Shown piece after piece: positions 34,255-46,194 of a stretch of 64,000 bases of DNA. The position numbers and the translations under genes are program-made. Origin of the DNA: Icerya purchasi (taxonomy: Eukaryota > Arthropoda > Insecta > Hemiptera > Monophlebidae); NCBI GenBank assembly GCA_039619475.1, contig CM077115.1, positions 400,182,557 through 400,246,556 of the forward strand, given 5' to 3'. Each line of letters begins with the position of its first letter. Within the stretch, counting starts at the first letter, position 1. The notes beneath the pieces are model-generated. The model had not been told where the DNA came from. It made no database searches and saw nothing but the letters and a program-made list of their open reading frames with translations.

Positions 34255-35415
34255 GATGTTAGCGACTATTCTTCTGGCGTTTTCTCTGTCGGCCATGCTG
34301 TGTAGCAATTCCGGTATCCGAATTCCCGTCCATTCTCTCGCATCCTCCATCCAGGTTCTTCTTCTTCTTCCTCGAGCTCTTTTTCCTTCTATTTTTCCTT
34401 CAATGGCCAATTTTAAAATTTAATATTTTTGGTTTCTCACAATGTGTCCTAGATATGCAATCTTTCTTCTTTTTACAGTCTTAACTAATTCCATCTCTTT
34501 ATTCAATCTGTTTAGTATTTCTTGATTTCTAATTTTATCTATCCATGATATCTTCAACATTCTCCGATACAACCACATTTCAAACCCTGCTAGTTTTTTC
34601 TCTATGGATTTATTTACGGTCCACGCTTCCATTCCGTACAGTAATATTGACCAGACATAGCATTTTACCATTCTCCATTTAACATCCCAGTTCAGTGATT
34701 TGTTTATAAATAGATTTTTCATTTTCATAAAAGTAATTCGAGCCTGTTCAATTCTTGCTTTGATTTCGTATTCCGAATTCCATTGATTCGACAGGTTACA
34801 ACCGAGATATTTGAAGCTTTGTACTTGTTCTATTGCATAATTGTTAATTCTAATGTTAGCTGTTATTTCTGAGCTATTTTTACTGACTACCATAATTTTT
34901 GTTTTCTTTTTATTTATTTTTATTCCCATTCCGGAACATTTGTCCGTTACTCGGTTAACTAAATTTTGTAGATCATATTCGCTATCCGCTATCAAAACTG
35001 TATCATCCGCATACCGTATGTTGTTTACAATCTGACCGTTAATTTTTATTCCTTCTGAACTGTTTGCTAAAGCATTTTTAAACGCCACTTCTGAATAGAG
35101 ATTAAAGAGTGTGGGTGAAAGTATACAACCCTGTCGGACTCCTTTTTCAATCCGTATTTCCTTTGTATTTTCGTTCTCCAGTTTTACATATGCCACTTGA
35201 TTCCAATACAGATTTTCAATTATCTGCCTATCTTTTTCATCTATTCCTGCTTCTTCTAAACATTGTACTAGTTCGTTGTGTTTGACATTATCGAAGGCAC
35301 GTTCAAAATCAACAAAACATAGGTATACATCCTTTTGTTGTTCCAGACATCTTTGTACCAGGATTTGGATGCATGTCAACGCCTCTCGTGTGCCTAGTCC
35401 ATTTTTGTAATCGAT
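34255..35415 (-). pseudogene. RTE-like LINE reverse transcriptase, 5'-truncated
   Basis: Minus-strand reverse transcriptase, open for 319 codons (35379-34420) and extending upstream as KIDYKNGLGTREAL to about 35415. Motifs in order, numbered from the first Met: CFVDFERAFDNVKH (palm A, 21-34), GVRQGCILSPTLFNLY (80-95), IRYADDTVLI (palm C, 121-130), KYLGCNLS, WTVNKSIEKKL and YLGHIVRNQKY. One TAA at about 34417 interrupts, then the frame continues ILKLAIEGKIEGKRARGRRR to a final stop near 34255, followed by an AAG-repeat tail. Endonuclease and the first part of the RT are missing. The catalytic palm is intact, so truncation and the stop are what disable it. The RTE/BovB-like group is my best match from motifs. 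Confidence 0.85.
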
Positions 35416-37984
35416 TTTAAAAATTCAAATATTTTCCGCAATACCCGGGAAATGAGTAACTTTTTTATTTTACTTTGGAATTTTCTCACGAGCAATATGA
35501 GTCGCTTTTAATGTTTCAGGAAAATAAGAACAAAATTAAATTTAGAAGTATGGAAAATATTCAGCACAATTTTTAAAAAGAAATTTTGCGAGTAAAGAGT
35601 TAAATGAAAGACTAATTTAAATTTTATTGTATTATTTTGGCGAATTTTTTTTTTTTTTTTTGTTATATATATTACTCAAAAATCATCTTTGAACGTGTTA
35701 TTATTAATGAATATTATAATCTAAGCTGTTTTTTTATGTAAACCGTGTAACGAGTATGTTTATGGAATCTGATTTTATACGAAACACTTCATATTTACAA
35801 ACAGAAATTTTCGATCGGGAAAATGTCAGAAATTTTAAGCGAGAGATTGAGCTCTCTCTATATTGCACAAGTAATTCTGCAAATTGAAACCTGGAAATTA
35901 TCACCAGCTTAAATTACGTAAACGAGTGTCATTCAAGCTTTTTTTTTTTTGCTGCAGTCGAACTGTTTTACAATTCACCAAAAATATTCTCGAATTAACA
36001 ACTTAATTTGAAATTTAAAAAACAACATGTGTGTAAAAAAATTAACATCATTTCCGCACCCATCGATGAGCTATATTTTATAAAAATCTTAAGTGACTCT
36101 CGTTAGACAATAGAACATCGAAAGCATGCATAAAGTGAGAGAGATGGTTTTGGAGAAATCCAAAAGTTTCGAAAATCTGTATTTATGAAGTAAAATTTTA
36201 ACGACAAATACGTGACAGTTCGTGAAATTTGGAACAATAAGTGATGGAACACAATTTCTAAAATAAAAATGTATCGAGTATGCAAAAATTATTCAGAAAT
36301 ATGTAAAAAAATCTTGAAACTAAAGCATAAAAATTAAATGTTGCTTTTGAATTTAAAAATCTATGCATTTATAAATTGAGATGTACGTTTCGAATCTGAT
36401 ATAAATTTTTAGCTATAAAGCTCTTATAAAAAGGAATTAAAGGAAACTTATTTTTCAAGATTTAAAATTTGTTAAAACTCAGAGTTTATAATTTTAATTC
36501 AAGAAATTTGAAATTTCATGAATGTATTGGTAACTATCGGTAAAATTGGAAAAAATCGAACAATTGAAAAGCGATGTTCTATTGTTCCCACACCCGACAC
36601 CAATCATGCTAAGTAGTTGTGCAATCACTTACCGACGATGTCTGCTACATAATTTTACCTGCAATTGCCGCACGACCGCATGAGAAAATGCACTAGTAAC
36701 GAGATACGATGCGACGCGATATGAAACGTGGAGCACTTGAAACTTCGCCCTGTTGCATGGAAAGCTGAAAAATAAAAACTGTTAGTAACCGCAGAGTGCC
36801 GTCACGTCCGATTAAAATTCCAATTTTAATCTCTCAATCTGTCGCATCTTTTAATTATGAAATTATTGTGATCCTGCCCTCCCCCTACCCAATAATCCGG
36901 TCAAATGTATTAAAAACAGTCCCCCCACCGCGACTTGGTTTACTAAAAAGCGGGTACAAAATTATACAGGCTCGCTCTGCGGTGTGTTGTGTGTATTTTA
37001 TAACGTAAAAGTACATACCTGGAAAGCTGATGACTTACAAATGATACGGTGCGGTGCGATGCGATGTATGTTCGTTCAAATGATAGCTGAAAATTCATTT
37101 CACCAAAGTGCTCCACGTTTCACCGAGAATTTTTCGAACGACTCGAATGATCACGAAAAACGCACACGGATACGAACGTTTAATTGTAATAGATTCCAAG
37201 ATCATAAATCGAATGTCCATTTCTTCATCGTCGAAACTGTGAAATTTACACATTTCTGCACAATCGGACCTAGTATAGAATTCTGTAAGTAATTCCCAAT
37301 ATTAATGTTGATATGAGAATAAAAAAAAATTTTTTTTTTTTCTTTAGGTTCTTCCTTGATTTTGACCCAACTACTCTATGTATTATGCTAGGGAATCAGA
37401 TGCTGAGGCGATAGAAGATGGGGAGAACGAAGGATTGAAGTAAGGGAATTATTGATGGAGATGGGAGGAAAGGATAAAAGAAAAACTGTAAAGAGCCGGA
37501 AGGCCAAGAGCTAAGATTTTCGAATACAACGTTCGGCTAACAAGAGTCGAACATTCCAAAAAAACATGGTTTGCGTCGCATTCAAAAGGAAAATCATAGT
37601 AGAGGGGTGAGGGAGCAGTAAGGAGAAGGTGGAAAGAAACGAACGCGTGAAGCAGGGAAAAGCGAGCGATTAATTCTTAATCTGATTAAGAAGACAATAG
37701 TAGAACAACGACTTGTATTTCGAAAAATTCGATAAATCATAATGCATTCCGCTCACTTTTTTTTCTGATCACATAAACAATTATGGATTTTAAACATGCA
37801 TGTTTAATTTTTTTAAAGGAAAGAACACGATCAAAAACATCGCATGGGCGTATCAAAATTAGCCTGAAAACCGCTGTAGCGACAATACCGGTGCAACGCA
37901 GCTGTCGCCGTAGATAATGCATTATTAATAAAGTTTTTATTTTTATTAAAAAAACGATTATTTTTTTGCTACCCACAATATTTA

Positions 37985-38043
<59 letters not shown>

Positions 38044-38732
38044 AATATATTTTTGGAAAAACAGATAATGTTATTAATAAAAAATTACAAATATTAACAT
38101 GTATATATACAATTTCTTCTTAGGCATTCAGTTTATGTAGGTATTTAATTTCTTAAGGTAAGAAAGTTGATTTTTTAACGAGAGCATAATTTCAATTTTA
38201 TTAATCATTCGTACGTACGTAGTAGGTTTTTTTTGCTTGTTTGCATGTTTTACCATGAAAACAACGTTTTATTCAATTTCTGAGAATTTTTTCAAGCTAA
38301 AAATTTATTTTAGGTAAAAAAATTTCAATTTGTTTTTCAAGATTTTTATGAACATGCTCCTACGATATAATATACTGAAATATTCTATGACAAAGTCGTA
38401 TATTAGAATTTTACATATTCTCGAAACGAAATCCAACTAAGATCTTGATTAGAAAATTTCATTTAATTTTAATACGAACAAATACAAACAAGTTTTGATA
38501 AACGTTATCAAAAAGGAACCAAGCGAATTCTTTAATACTTTCTTTGCTACACGATAGTATGTTAATTTTATTTAATCTGAAAATGCTAAAATGTAAAAAA
38601 TTAAAAAAAACTATAAACCCGATAAAGGATTTATTCTGCATTTCCGGCATAAAAGACCATTTAAATGTCAATGGGAAGAATGGAATACAATTCTTTTGAT
38701 TTAATAATAAGAGCCAAGGTCGTGTCCAATTA
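35416..38732. other. Intergenic with (TA)n
   Basis: No supported gene. A long TA tract lies at 37988-38042. Near 36.7 and 37.1 kb short words (AAACGTGGAGCACTT and its complement, plus GATACG-TGCG-CGAT) recur, perhaps a small decayed MITE. The frames at 36796-37292 are not convincing. Confidence 0.4.
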
Positions 38733-38877
38733 TTAATAATATGAATATTAGTGAAAAATGTATTATTTATAAAATAAATATGCAAAGAAAATTTTCACCT
38801 CCCCTCCTTTCAAAATTCTTGGCACGGCCCTAATAAGAGCATATTAAAAAATCTTAATTTTAAGAATAAGCGGTTAA
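38733..38877 (+). repeat. Repeat shared with 51776-51909
   Basis: About 140 bp (from ATTAATAATATGAATATTAG to AAGAATAAGCGG) is nearly identical to 51766-51909, where it forms the end of a MITE-like unit and runs into a hAT relic. Here it stands without the rest. Confidence 0.85.
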
Positions 38878-38993
38878 AATTTCATGCAAGTAGGTATATT
38901 AAATAATCGTGTATATTGTAAGTGCGCCTAAAAACATTTTTATGAACTTTCTTCTTTTTACGTTTTCCAATGTCCATTAGATCGTTTCATTTA

Positions 38994-38999
38994 CATTTG
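38994..38999. repeat. Target-site duplication CATTTG (left)
   Basis: CATTTG precedes AAGGGTACAGGG and recurs at 42040-42045 after GTACGCTT. Confidence 0.7.
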
Positions 39000-39699
39000 A
39001 AGGGTACAGGGAAAGAACCGGGTAAGTCACAAAATTTCGAAACGGAGAAAAACTAATTTTTAAGTTTAAAACGTTATTACCCTTGTACAAAACTTCTTAT
39101 AATTAATTTTATTGCATAAAAATATTATGTTTAATATGTAATGTATTGAAAAAAGTTAAAAAAATTATCATAATATGTATTTAAATACCACTTTTACTCC
39201 CATTTGTACAGGGAGTCATGAGATAATTTACTGAAAAAATTAACAGCTCTTGGGCTACAGAATTTCATAATGCTCATTATGTCTTTGAATTTAGCCTTGG
39301 AAATTGGAAGATCACCTAAACATAAACGACGAGAAAGACATATATTTTTCTGTTATTATGGTGGTATTGTAGCTATTATTGTTTAGAAAAAGAAATCGAC
39401 TTTCTATAATATAACGGTGTAGGTAATTCGAATTCTCCCTTCTTTTTTAATGTTGTTATATTTGTGTTACGTTTCTTGATAATACCAGAAAAAAATGATC
39501 CATTCTAAGTACTACGAAGGTAAAGCAGACGACTGTGATTCGATGAAGCTAAGATTTTTTTAATCGGCTGGATTTTGAATGGGCATTTCAAAATATATAA
39601 TGGACGTCCAAAAATGTCTTCCAGTCAAAAACAAGTTTTTGCGTTACATTAATAACATCAAAAGAAGATGATTTTACCCTTGAATTTTCAATTATTTCT

Positions 39700-39996
39700 A
39701 TGAATTCTGTTGGCGTTTCGAATGGATTTTTTAAATTCCATAATCCAACATTTTTATCACATTCAGGTATGAGACTGTCTTCGTACAGGAAAAGTAATTT
39801 TAATTTCTTTTAATCCATGTATTTCGTTATTTGTTAAATAATGAATAAAACGAAATAAAATATAATTTTTGTTTTGCCCGCCAGCAGAGTCACAAAATAT
39901 GTCCAGTTCTTCGACTTCTTCATTGAGAAAGTTTGTAATGTAATGAAAAAGAAAAGATACGACTTCGAGGAATATCTTGACCGTCTTTGTTTTCAC
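39700..39996 (-). pseudogene. Transposon protein fragment with GGQNKN motif
   Basis: Minus-strand frame of 77 codons: EELDIFCDSAGGQNKNYILF then LTNNEIHGLKEIKITFPVR, and after a frame change PECDKNVGLW. The 'D--GGQNKN ... F----I-F-V-GHS---CD---G' order is common in uncharacterised arthropod transposon proteins (I believe DUF7869-like), which may be diverged nucleases. The motif is intact, but the flanking protein is missing or shifted. It belongs to the 39.0-42.0 kb element by position. Confidence 0.5.
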
Positions 39997-40519
39997 ATCC
40001 GCTCACACGAATTCTATATGCGAAACTAGCGTCACGTAAAGTAGCATCTTGTTCTTTTTGCCGAGGTCTCCTTTGCTGAACAGGAAGTATTCAATTCATG
40101 AAAATTTCTTACTCTATCCTTACCCCTTTTGACACATTATCAAAACATTTCAAACGTGAACAGTTACAATTAGTTCCCATTTCATGCGAACTTATTCTCA
40201 GCTTTTTGTCAGCATCAGAGATACGTCCGGTTTCCGTATTTTTTTTGGCATCTAAATTAATTTCGATTTTTTCTTAATTGGAAGACATTCTGTGTTATTA
40301 ATGAAACAAATCACGACAGCATACAGGCAAAACAAAAAAACAAGATAAAACACAGAAACCGAAAAACAAGATAAAATACACAAAATGAAAAAAACAATAG
40401 GATACACAAAACGAAAAAAAAACAAAAACGAATACATACCGATTATTACGATAAAAAAACGGAAATTATTCAACATGGATATACACTGGAATGATAAAAT
40501 TTAACAGAGCATGCTTTAA

Positions 40520-41741
40520 TCCTTACTAATATTATAAATGCGAAAGTAACTCTCTGTCTGTCTGTCTGTCTGTTACCTTTTCACGCTTAAACCGCTGAAC
40601 CGATTTAGATGAAATTTTGTATGGAGATAGTTTGAGGTCAAGGAAAGAACATAGGATAGTTTTTATTCTGGAAATATTATATTAATTGTATTATTTCTTA
40701 CGTATTCGTTCGTTAGTCGATGTTATTTTATTCAGCCAGATGTTTTTGTTCGGAAATTCTAAGAAACATCAGAACGCCAGAAATCGGTTTCGTTATGTAA
40801 ACAAAATTACTAGCTAGCTTTTATTAACGTGTTGTTCATCTTCGATAGTCGCCATTCGTTCGTCCGTTCCTAGCTTTTACCCGCGACGACATTTTCCGCA
40901 GAAAATTATTATTTCAAGTAAGCTGTTTCGACGTCAATATAAATATAAATGAAAGAGGTTTTATTATTAAATCATAACGATAGTTATATAGGTGCTTAGT
41001 GAGTAGGCTGGAGATTTCCTTAAAAAATTTACATAAACGTATTATATTTTGATTTTAAAAAAAAAAATCTTATTATTTTCACTGTCAATATGCCTCGCAG
41101 GCGTAAATCTGATCTAGCGCGTAACTCTAACAGAGCTCGAGCTGCGAAAGTAGCTAGAACTGAGGAATCTCAAGAGCAGACACAGACCAGACAGATTTTA
41201 GATGCCGAGCGTCACTCCTCTCAAAAGGTTTCAGAGACCTTAGAACAGACTCAGGCACGGCAAGCTTTAGACGCTGAGTGTCACGCCTCTCAAAGGGCTG
41301 CCGAGATTATAAATGCGAAAGTAACTCTGTGTGTCTGTCTGTCTGTCTATCTGTTACCTTTTCACGCTTAAACCGCTTAACTGTTTTTTTTTTTACGACA
41401 AAGCTTTTCATTGTAATATAAAGGCCATCCATTTGAGATATATATATATATATATTTAATAGTAAATGAATATACACTGGCAGGACAACGTCTGAAAAAC
41501 GTTGTTTACAAAAATGTGTTGAATTAAAATTTTACTACTGTAATTGTAAATAAACAAAAATAATTACATAAAAGTAAATAATAAAAAAAATATATAGAAG
41601 TAAATACCTAATAAAAAAAAAACAAAAACCTATAGTTATAATTTAATAATAAAATCTCTTTCATTTATATTTGTTTTCACGTCGAAACAGCTTACTTGAA
41701 ATAATAATTCTCCGCGGACAACGTCACGGGTTAAAAGCTAG
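40520..41741 (+). mobile_element. Non-autonomous Helitron nested in the 3-kb transposon
   Basis: Begins TCCTTACTAATATTATAAATG after an A and ends with a GC-rich stem region (CCGCGG...CACGGG) then TTAAAAGCTAG before a T. This fits Helitron rules: 5' TC, 3' CTAG, insertion between A and T, no duplication. After the start is a (CTGT)n tract and the text TTTCACGCTTAAACCGCTGA. The start motif recurs inside at 41307 (ATTATAAATGCGAAAGTAAC). The 3' end region (41640-41741) is the reverse complement of 40877-40978, so the element contains two Helitron 3' tips facing each other. Confidence 0.75.
41090..41371 (+). pseudogene. Helitron RepHel N-terminal remnant fused to a second 5' tip
   Basis: A 93-codon frame starts MPRRRKSDLARNSNRARAAK and continues with two copies of an EQTQ-RQ-LDAE-H-SQ repeat. 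This charged repeat is typical of the extreme N-terminus of arthropod Helitron Rep-helicase proteins. After codon 73 it runs into INAKVTLCVCLSVYLLPFH, which is the translated Helitron 5' end, so the protein is cut off by a junction. The Rep and helicase domains are absent. Good start context after an A/T-rich leader. Confidence 0.6.
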
Positions 41742-42039
41742 TATTGCTATATTAACATATTCCATAAATATTGCACCATCCATGATGATAGTAAAATTAC
41801 ACTGATTGTGCTGCCATCTGTCGTCATGTGACAAATATTAATTGACTTGTTTTTCTTGACTTAACCGTTTTTTTCCCTGTACACCAAAACTTCACTAGCG
41901 TGTATAACTCTTGACCAATTGGGTTTTCTTGCAGTTTTAATACTCTGAAAGGTAGTCCCCCCGTTAACGTGAACCGAATGGTGACTATAACTCAATTTTG
42001 AAAAAAAACTGATTTACCTGGTTCTTTCCTTGTACGCTT

Positions 42040-42045
42040 CATTTG
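42040..42045. repeat. Target-site duplication CATTTG (right)
   Basis: Pairs with 38994-38999. Confidence 0.7.
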
Positions 42046-42413
42046 TATTTTCTCTATAAGTTCATGCTGTTAATTGTGAATAAACAAATATAAAAATTAA
42101 GAAATTTTTTAATCAAATTCTTTGTTGATATTATTGCGTATATTTCTAAAAATATCTTATTTAATATTGCGACGATTGAAGTAGTTGGAAATTTTACGAT
42201 CACACATTGGTAATAGTGTGTCGAAACAACAAAATATAATTACAACTGAAAGTTAAATTAATTTTTTAGCTCTAAACAGAAAACAATATTCAAAAGACAC
42301 GGCCTAAAATATACGATGAAGTTCTTGAAGTTAAATTATTTTAAAATTAAACTAAAAAATATTTCAAATTTTACGAATTTTTTAACGGTTCTTCAATGCA
42401 CGAATTATATAAC

Positions 42414-43083
42414 CAGGGATGAATCCAGTAGAAGATTTTGGGGGGTAATGCCTCCAGAACTTAATATAAGCTGTTTAAGAATGAAGCGACTTAATAGGAA
42501 ATAAAATTCTTTGTTTACAGTTATGTCCAAAGTCACTGCCAAAACATTTTGAAATGGTTCAAATAGTCGTATATTTTTAAATTTCAAAATTATGAGATTT
42601 ATTTTTGACGGAAAAATGAAACTTCATAAAATACGAATAAAAAAAAAAAAAAATGATAGCAACACATGCTCTATAGACAACTTCATTACGGTGTCTGTTG
42701 CTTTTATCTTTTTTTTTTTTTTTCCAAGATAAGTCCCCATTTAAAATAGCTTAAACCACGGCGAATTCGTTTTTTATAAAAAGATAATAAACCCGTTAGA
42801 ATGTTTTTACAATATGCTCTTTAATGCTACAATTAGAATTAATAATTTTAAAACCAATTGCGAGAAAACATTGTTGTTTATAATCGGTTATTTTACTTGA
42901 AATTTATTGTTCACACTTGTTTTTTCGTTATTTTAAATTACATAATAAATCATTTTTTACATATTTGGTTTTATTCAGGAATATCCTAAAAAAAAATTTT
43001 CAGTAAAAATATTAAAAATGTCTGCTCCCCTAAGAACATAAATCCCCCACCCCCCCGGAAATAGATTCCTGAATTCATTCCTG
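42414..43083. mobile_element. MITE-like element 1 (hAT- or P-type ends)
   Basis: Begins CAGGGATGAATCCAG..GGGGGG and ends CCCCCCCGG..GAATTCATTCCTG, an imperfect inverted pair. The flanks TTATATAAC and TCATATAAC look like a 9-bp (or 8-bp) duplication with one mismatch. No coding capacity; a 20-bp inverted A/T stretch sits near 42645-42725. Confidence 0.55.
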
Positions 43084-43237
43084 TCATATAACTTTTATGT
43101 AAAATACATTACAAAATAATCGTAAAATGATGTATCAGCTTTTTGTTTAATCGAAATGGGGAGAAGAGTATATCAATAATTAATTTCCATGCTCGTGACT
43201 AATTTCATAGAATATACTTTATAAGAATCAATACAAT

Positions 43238-43824
43238 CAGCGGTGGATCCACGGGGGCACCCCCCCGAAGAACCAAATCCTCGATGAAAAAATTTGTTAC
43301 AATAGAGAAACTTAATTTATACTATAAAAAATTTGTATAACTGTTACAACATATGGATTTAATTATAACTAATATTCAATAATGTTTTCTAGTAAAAGTA
43401 TTAATGTTACGTTTTTATTCTGTTTCAAATGCAATTGTTGTCGATCTTTTGTCTTTTTATTTATTTTTTATTTTGCAATGTAAATGAAAATAGTTCAATG
43501 AGAAATATATATATATTATCTGTTTTACTTGCTTACGGACAAAAAATTCGGATCGGATTACTAATAAAAAAAAAAAAAAAAGAATTACAACAAAAAATAC
43601 TATTCGAATTCTAAACTACCATTTTTTAGGTATAATTTTATAATTTCGTTTTTTTTTCACCTAAAAATAAAACGAAAACTATAATAGTTATGTATTTTTA
43701 AAACATTTTTAAATTTCTAAAGAGATTGCTGTTTGATTTTCTTTATGAAATAAGGTATTTCTTAAATCTACTGTCTACCGTATAAAATATTACGTGTAAT
43801 TATGTATCTCTGGATCCGCCCTTG
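43238..43824. mobile_element. MITE-like element 2
   Basis: Begins CAGCGGTGGATCCACGGGGG and ends TGGATCCGCCCTTG. Flanks ATACAAT and ATACAGT suggest a duplication with one mismatch. The ends recall the 'CAG-GGCGGATCCAG' tips common among arthropod hAT-type MITEs. No gene inside. Confidence 0.5.
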
Positions 43825-44288
43825 ATACAGTATATAAATAAACTACAGAAATATAATTACTTACTTTCGTAAAAAAACTACGGAAAATAACAAATTAACA
43901 CGAATTTAGTTGCATTCTAAGCGTAAAAATTTTATTTCATCTTGGCAATGTATAAACGAGGTATACAATTTTTTTATCATACTCCGGGGATAAAAAAAAT
44001 TTACACTCCACCTTTTTGTGCTTTAAAAAATGTCTAATATCCGGAGACATTTTTAGAAATCATTGAAACAATGAATATATTCTCATTCCGAAATTACATT
44101 GAAAAATTACCTATAAAATATTGTTTTATAATTAAAACATAAATCACGTCGATAATATAGCAAGGTTTATATAAAAATGGTAATTAACCGAATTAAAAAA
44201 AGAAATTATAACACAATCAAATTAATAAACAATAAAATTAAATGAAGTTAAACAGTAGGTATTATTAATTAAATGAAATACGACTTAC
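43825..44288. other. Intergenic
   Basis: AT-rich, nothing recognised. Confidence 0.4.
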
Positions 44289-44403
44289 CTCCCCGTAACA
44301 ACTGGATCGTAGAAGTAAAGTATCTGTATAAATAACGTACACGTTTGGAAACACAAGCATAACACGTATCAGTGGTAGTGGAGATGGTAATGTTAAGAAA
44401 AAT
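44289..44403 (-). other. Candidate exon 1 (minus strand)
   Basis: Bounded by an acceptor (TTTCGCTCGATTACAG) and a strong donor (GGGGAG|GTAAGTCG). The 115 bp is open in two frames, for example IFLNITISTTTDTCYACVSK..., and FFLTLPSPLPLIRVMLVFPN.... It resembles 45846-45950 in length, donor (GTAAGT) and a shared core (TGATACGTGTTATG / TGATGCGTATTACG). No family is recognised. Confidence 0.3.
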
Positions 44404-45845
44404 CTGTAATCGAGCGAAATAATCAAATTATAAACACTATATAAAATTAAATATATTAGATGATTTTGCTTAAATCAGCAATTTGTAAAAAAACGTTTTC
44501 TGCAGGTATTCGAAATGTTTAAAAGCACAAAAAAAATAAAGATGAATTCTCCTTTTTTTTTCGGAGAAAATCATAAAAAAGTTACATAATATGTCCTTAA
44601 ATATTTTTTTTTATTTTGAGAGCAGTTATAAAACCTTTTCCCCGAAGTTCATTTGTTGGTTGTATTTATTCCTAGAAAATATTACATGCTATGAAAAACA
44701 AGTCAAGGGGTCATGAGAATTAAGATCTTACATGATCCTACAAATATCTTGTAATATATTTTGCATATATTTTAAGTTATATAATATCGTGCAGCGAAGA
44801 CGCATTACACAAGAATTCGTAAAACATTTAGAATAAATTTGGCAGCGTGTAAGAGGATTGTCGAGAAATTTAACTTCAAGAAGCATAAATATAAAATCTA
44901 CATATATATACATATGTATATATATAAATAGGCAAAGACAGTTCAAGTACCTCTTTCTCTTGTGTTTATTAATTTATTTTTTTATTTTTTTTATTTAGTA
45001 GCTATTGTCAATCTTTAGTGTTATCAGTAAAAAAATTTTGAGAACACTTATATTTTTTTTTATTTAAATAAAAAATTAATACAAAAAATGAGAAAAGAAA
45101 TCACTATAGCCATTAAATCTGTTCCTATTAAAATGTTTTAATTTTTCTTAATAATCATCATTATTGGCTTTTTTTACAGTGTACTAAATCTTAAGGTGTC
45201 ATTTAATGTCAATAAATGAGGGTTTTTTAAAAACTGTGATTTGATTTAGTGTTATTTTCATTTTTTATTCGATTATAATGGTACTGAACTGTTTTGTATG
45301 ATAAGTACATATAAAAGTGTATGTTCTCAGATATGTACAATGAATATATACATATATGTATAAGAGTAGAAAAGATTTTTTTGGAAATATGCAAATTCAC
45401 ATGTTTCCTCAAATTTTTAATAATAATTACGGTTGAATTTCGAGCAATGGACGAACACTAGTACCCCAAAATGATTGAACAAATTATTATTTGTCTTCAT
45501 TGTGCATTTTTAAACTGCGTCTTATAAATATTTTAGGGTAATTTTGTTTGCGGCTAAAAAATTAATTCAATTTTCAGTTGTTACTACAGTTACATCCAAA
45601 TGGAAACAAATTTATATAAACGACTTAAATGTTTTAAGACATACGAACATACATAGTAGTACGGATCAATTGAGAAGTAGTAAGTAATAACGTGGTTTTA
45701 AAATAATTAGGTAACCGAATAAAAAATTTCGAATTAAATTTATATTTAATAAACTTGAATTCTAAATAAAAAAAAGTTACGTAACATTACAAAATACCTA
45801 AACAAATTAAAATTATTAACCGAATGAAAAAAGATAGAAACTTAC
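44404..45845. other. Intergenic or intronic
   Basis: AT-rich; if the two candidate exons belong together this is an intron. TATATACATATGTATATATA at 44902-44921 is a perfect short palindrome. Confidence 0.35.
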
Positions 45846-45950
45846 CTCACGTGCGGGTGGCGGATTGTACAAGAATACATTTTGAGAATGTATACGAACG
45901 TAATACGCATCACTTGTTCAACGGCTCGAATCAAAAACCAAATGAGAGCG
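45846..45950 (-). other. Candidate exon 2 (minus strand)
   Basis: Acceptor AATTTTCAG, donor CACGTGAG|GTAAGT. One frame is open throughout (ALIWFLIRAVEQVMRITFVY, then ILKMYSCTIRHPHVR). Similar in size and core sequence to candidate exon 1. The GC-richer block just beyond (45950-46190) has a minus-strand frame with a Cys pattern (C-x3-C-x3-C-x4-C in RLSCRSDCVVKCPDVKCT) that could be a further exon; it is cut by the Transib insertion at 46195. Confidence 0.3.
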
Positions 45951-46189
45951 CTGAAAATTTTTGATCACGAAGTTAACGTAATGGACAATGCGCTCGGAAG
46001 GGACCCGTTCGGTAGTCACGGGTTTTCTGATTACGCGGCTACTACGAGTACACTTTACGTCGGGGCACTTAACGACGCAGTCAGACCGGCACGAAAGGCG
46101 GGCAGCAATGACACCGCGCGCTATGAAAAAATATTGTTAGTTTTCGAACACAGTACCCCCGGTTTTTCCAATTACGGCTATCGTTTAAC

Positions 46190-46194
46190 CGTCG
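46190..46194. repeat. Transib target-site duplication CGTCG (left)
   Basis: CGTCG directly before CACTATGGGG; repeated at 47913-47917. Transib is known to make 5-bp duplications with the consensus CGWCG. Confidence 0.9.

Larger units (their letters stand above)
39000..42039. mobile_element. 3.04-kb DNA transposon, superfamily uncertain
   Basis: Terminal inverted repeats of about 26-30 bp: AAGGGTACAGGGAAAGAACC on the left pairs with GGTTCTTTCCTTGTACGCTT on the right (two mismatches). A 6-bp CATTTG duplication flanks it. Inside are subterminal echoes of the tip (TTTGTACAGGGA near 39208, TTCCCTGTACACC near 41873), a fragment of a transposon-type protein with a GGQNKN motif, and a nested Helitron (40520-41741). 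A 6-bp duplication fits few families, and I cannot assign one. Confidence 0.75.

Noticed and set aside
36700..37130. Inverted words AAACGTGGAGCACTT / AAGTGCTCCACGTTT suggesting a MITE
   Set aside because: Only about 16 bp pair and no duplication or extended arms were seen.
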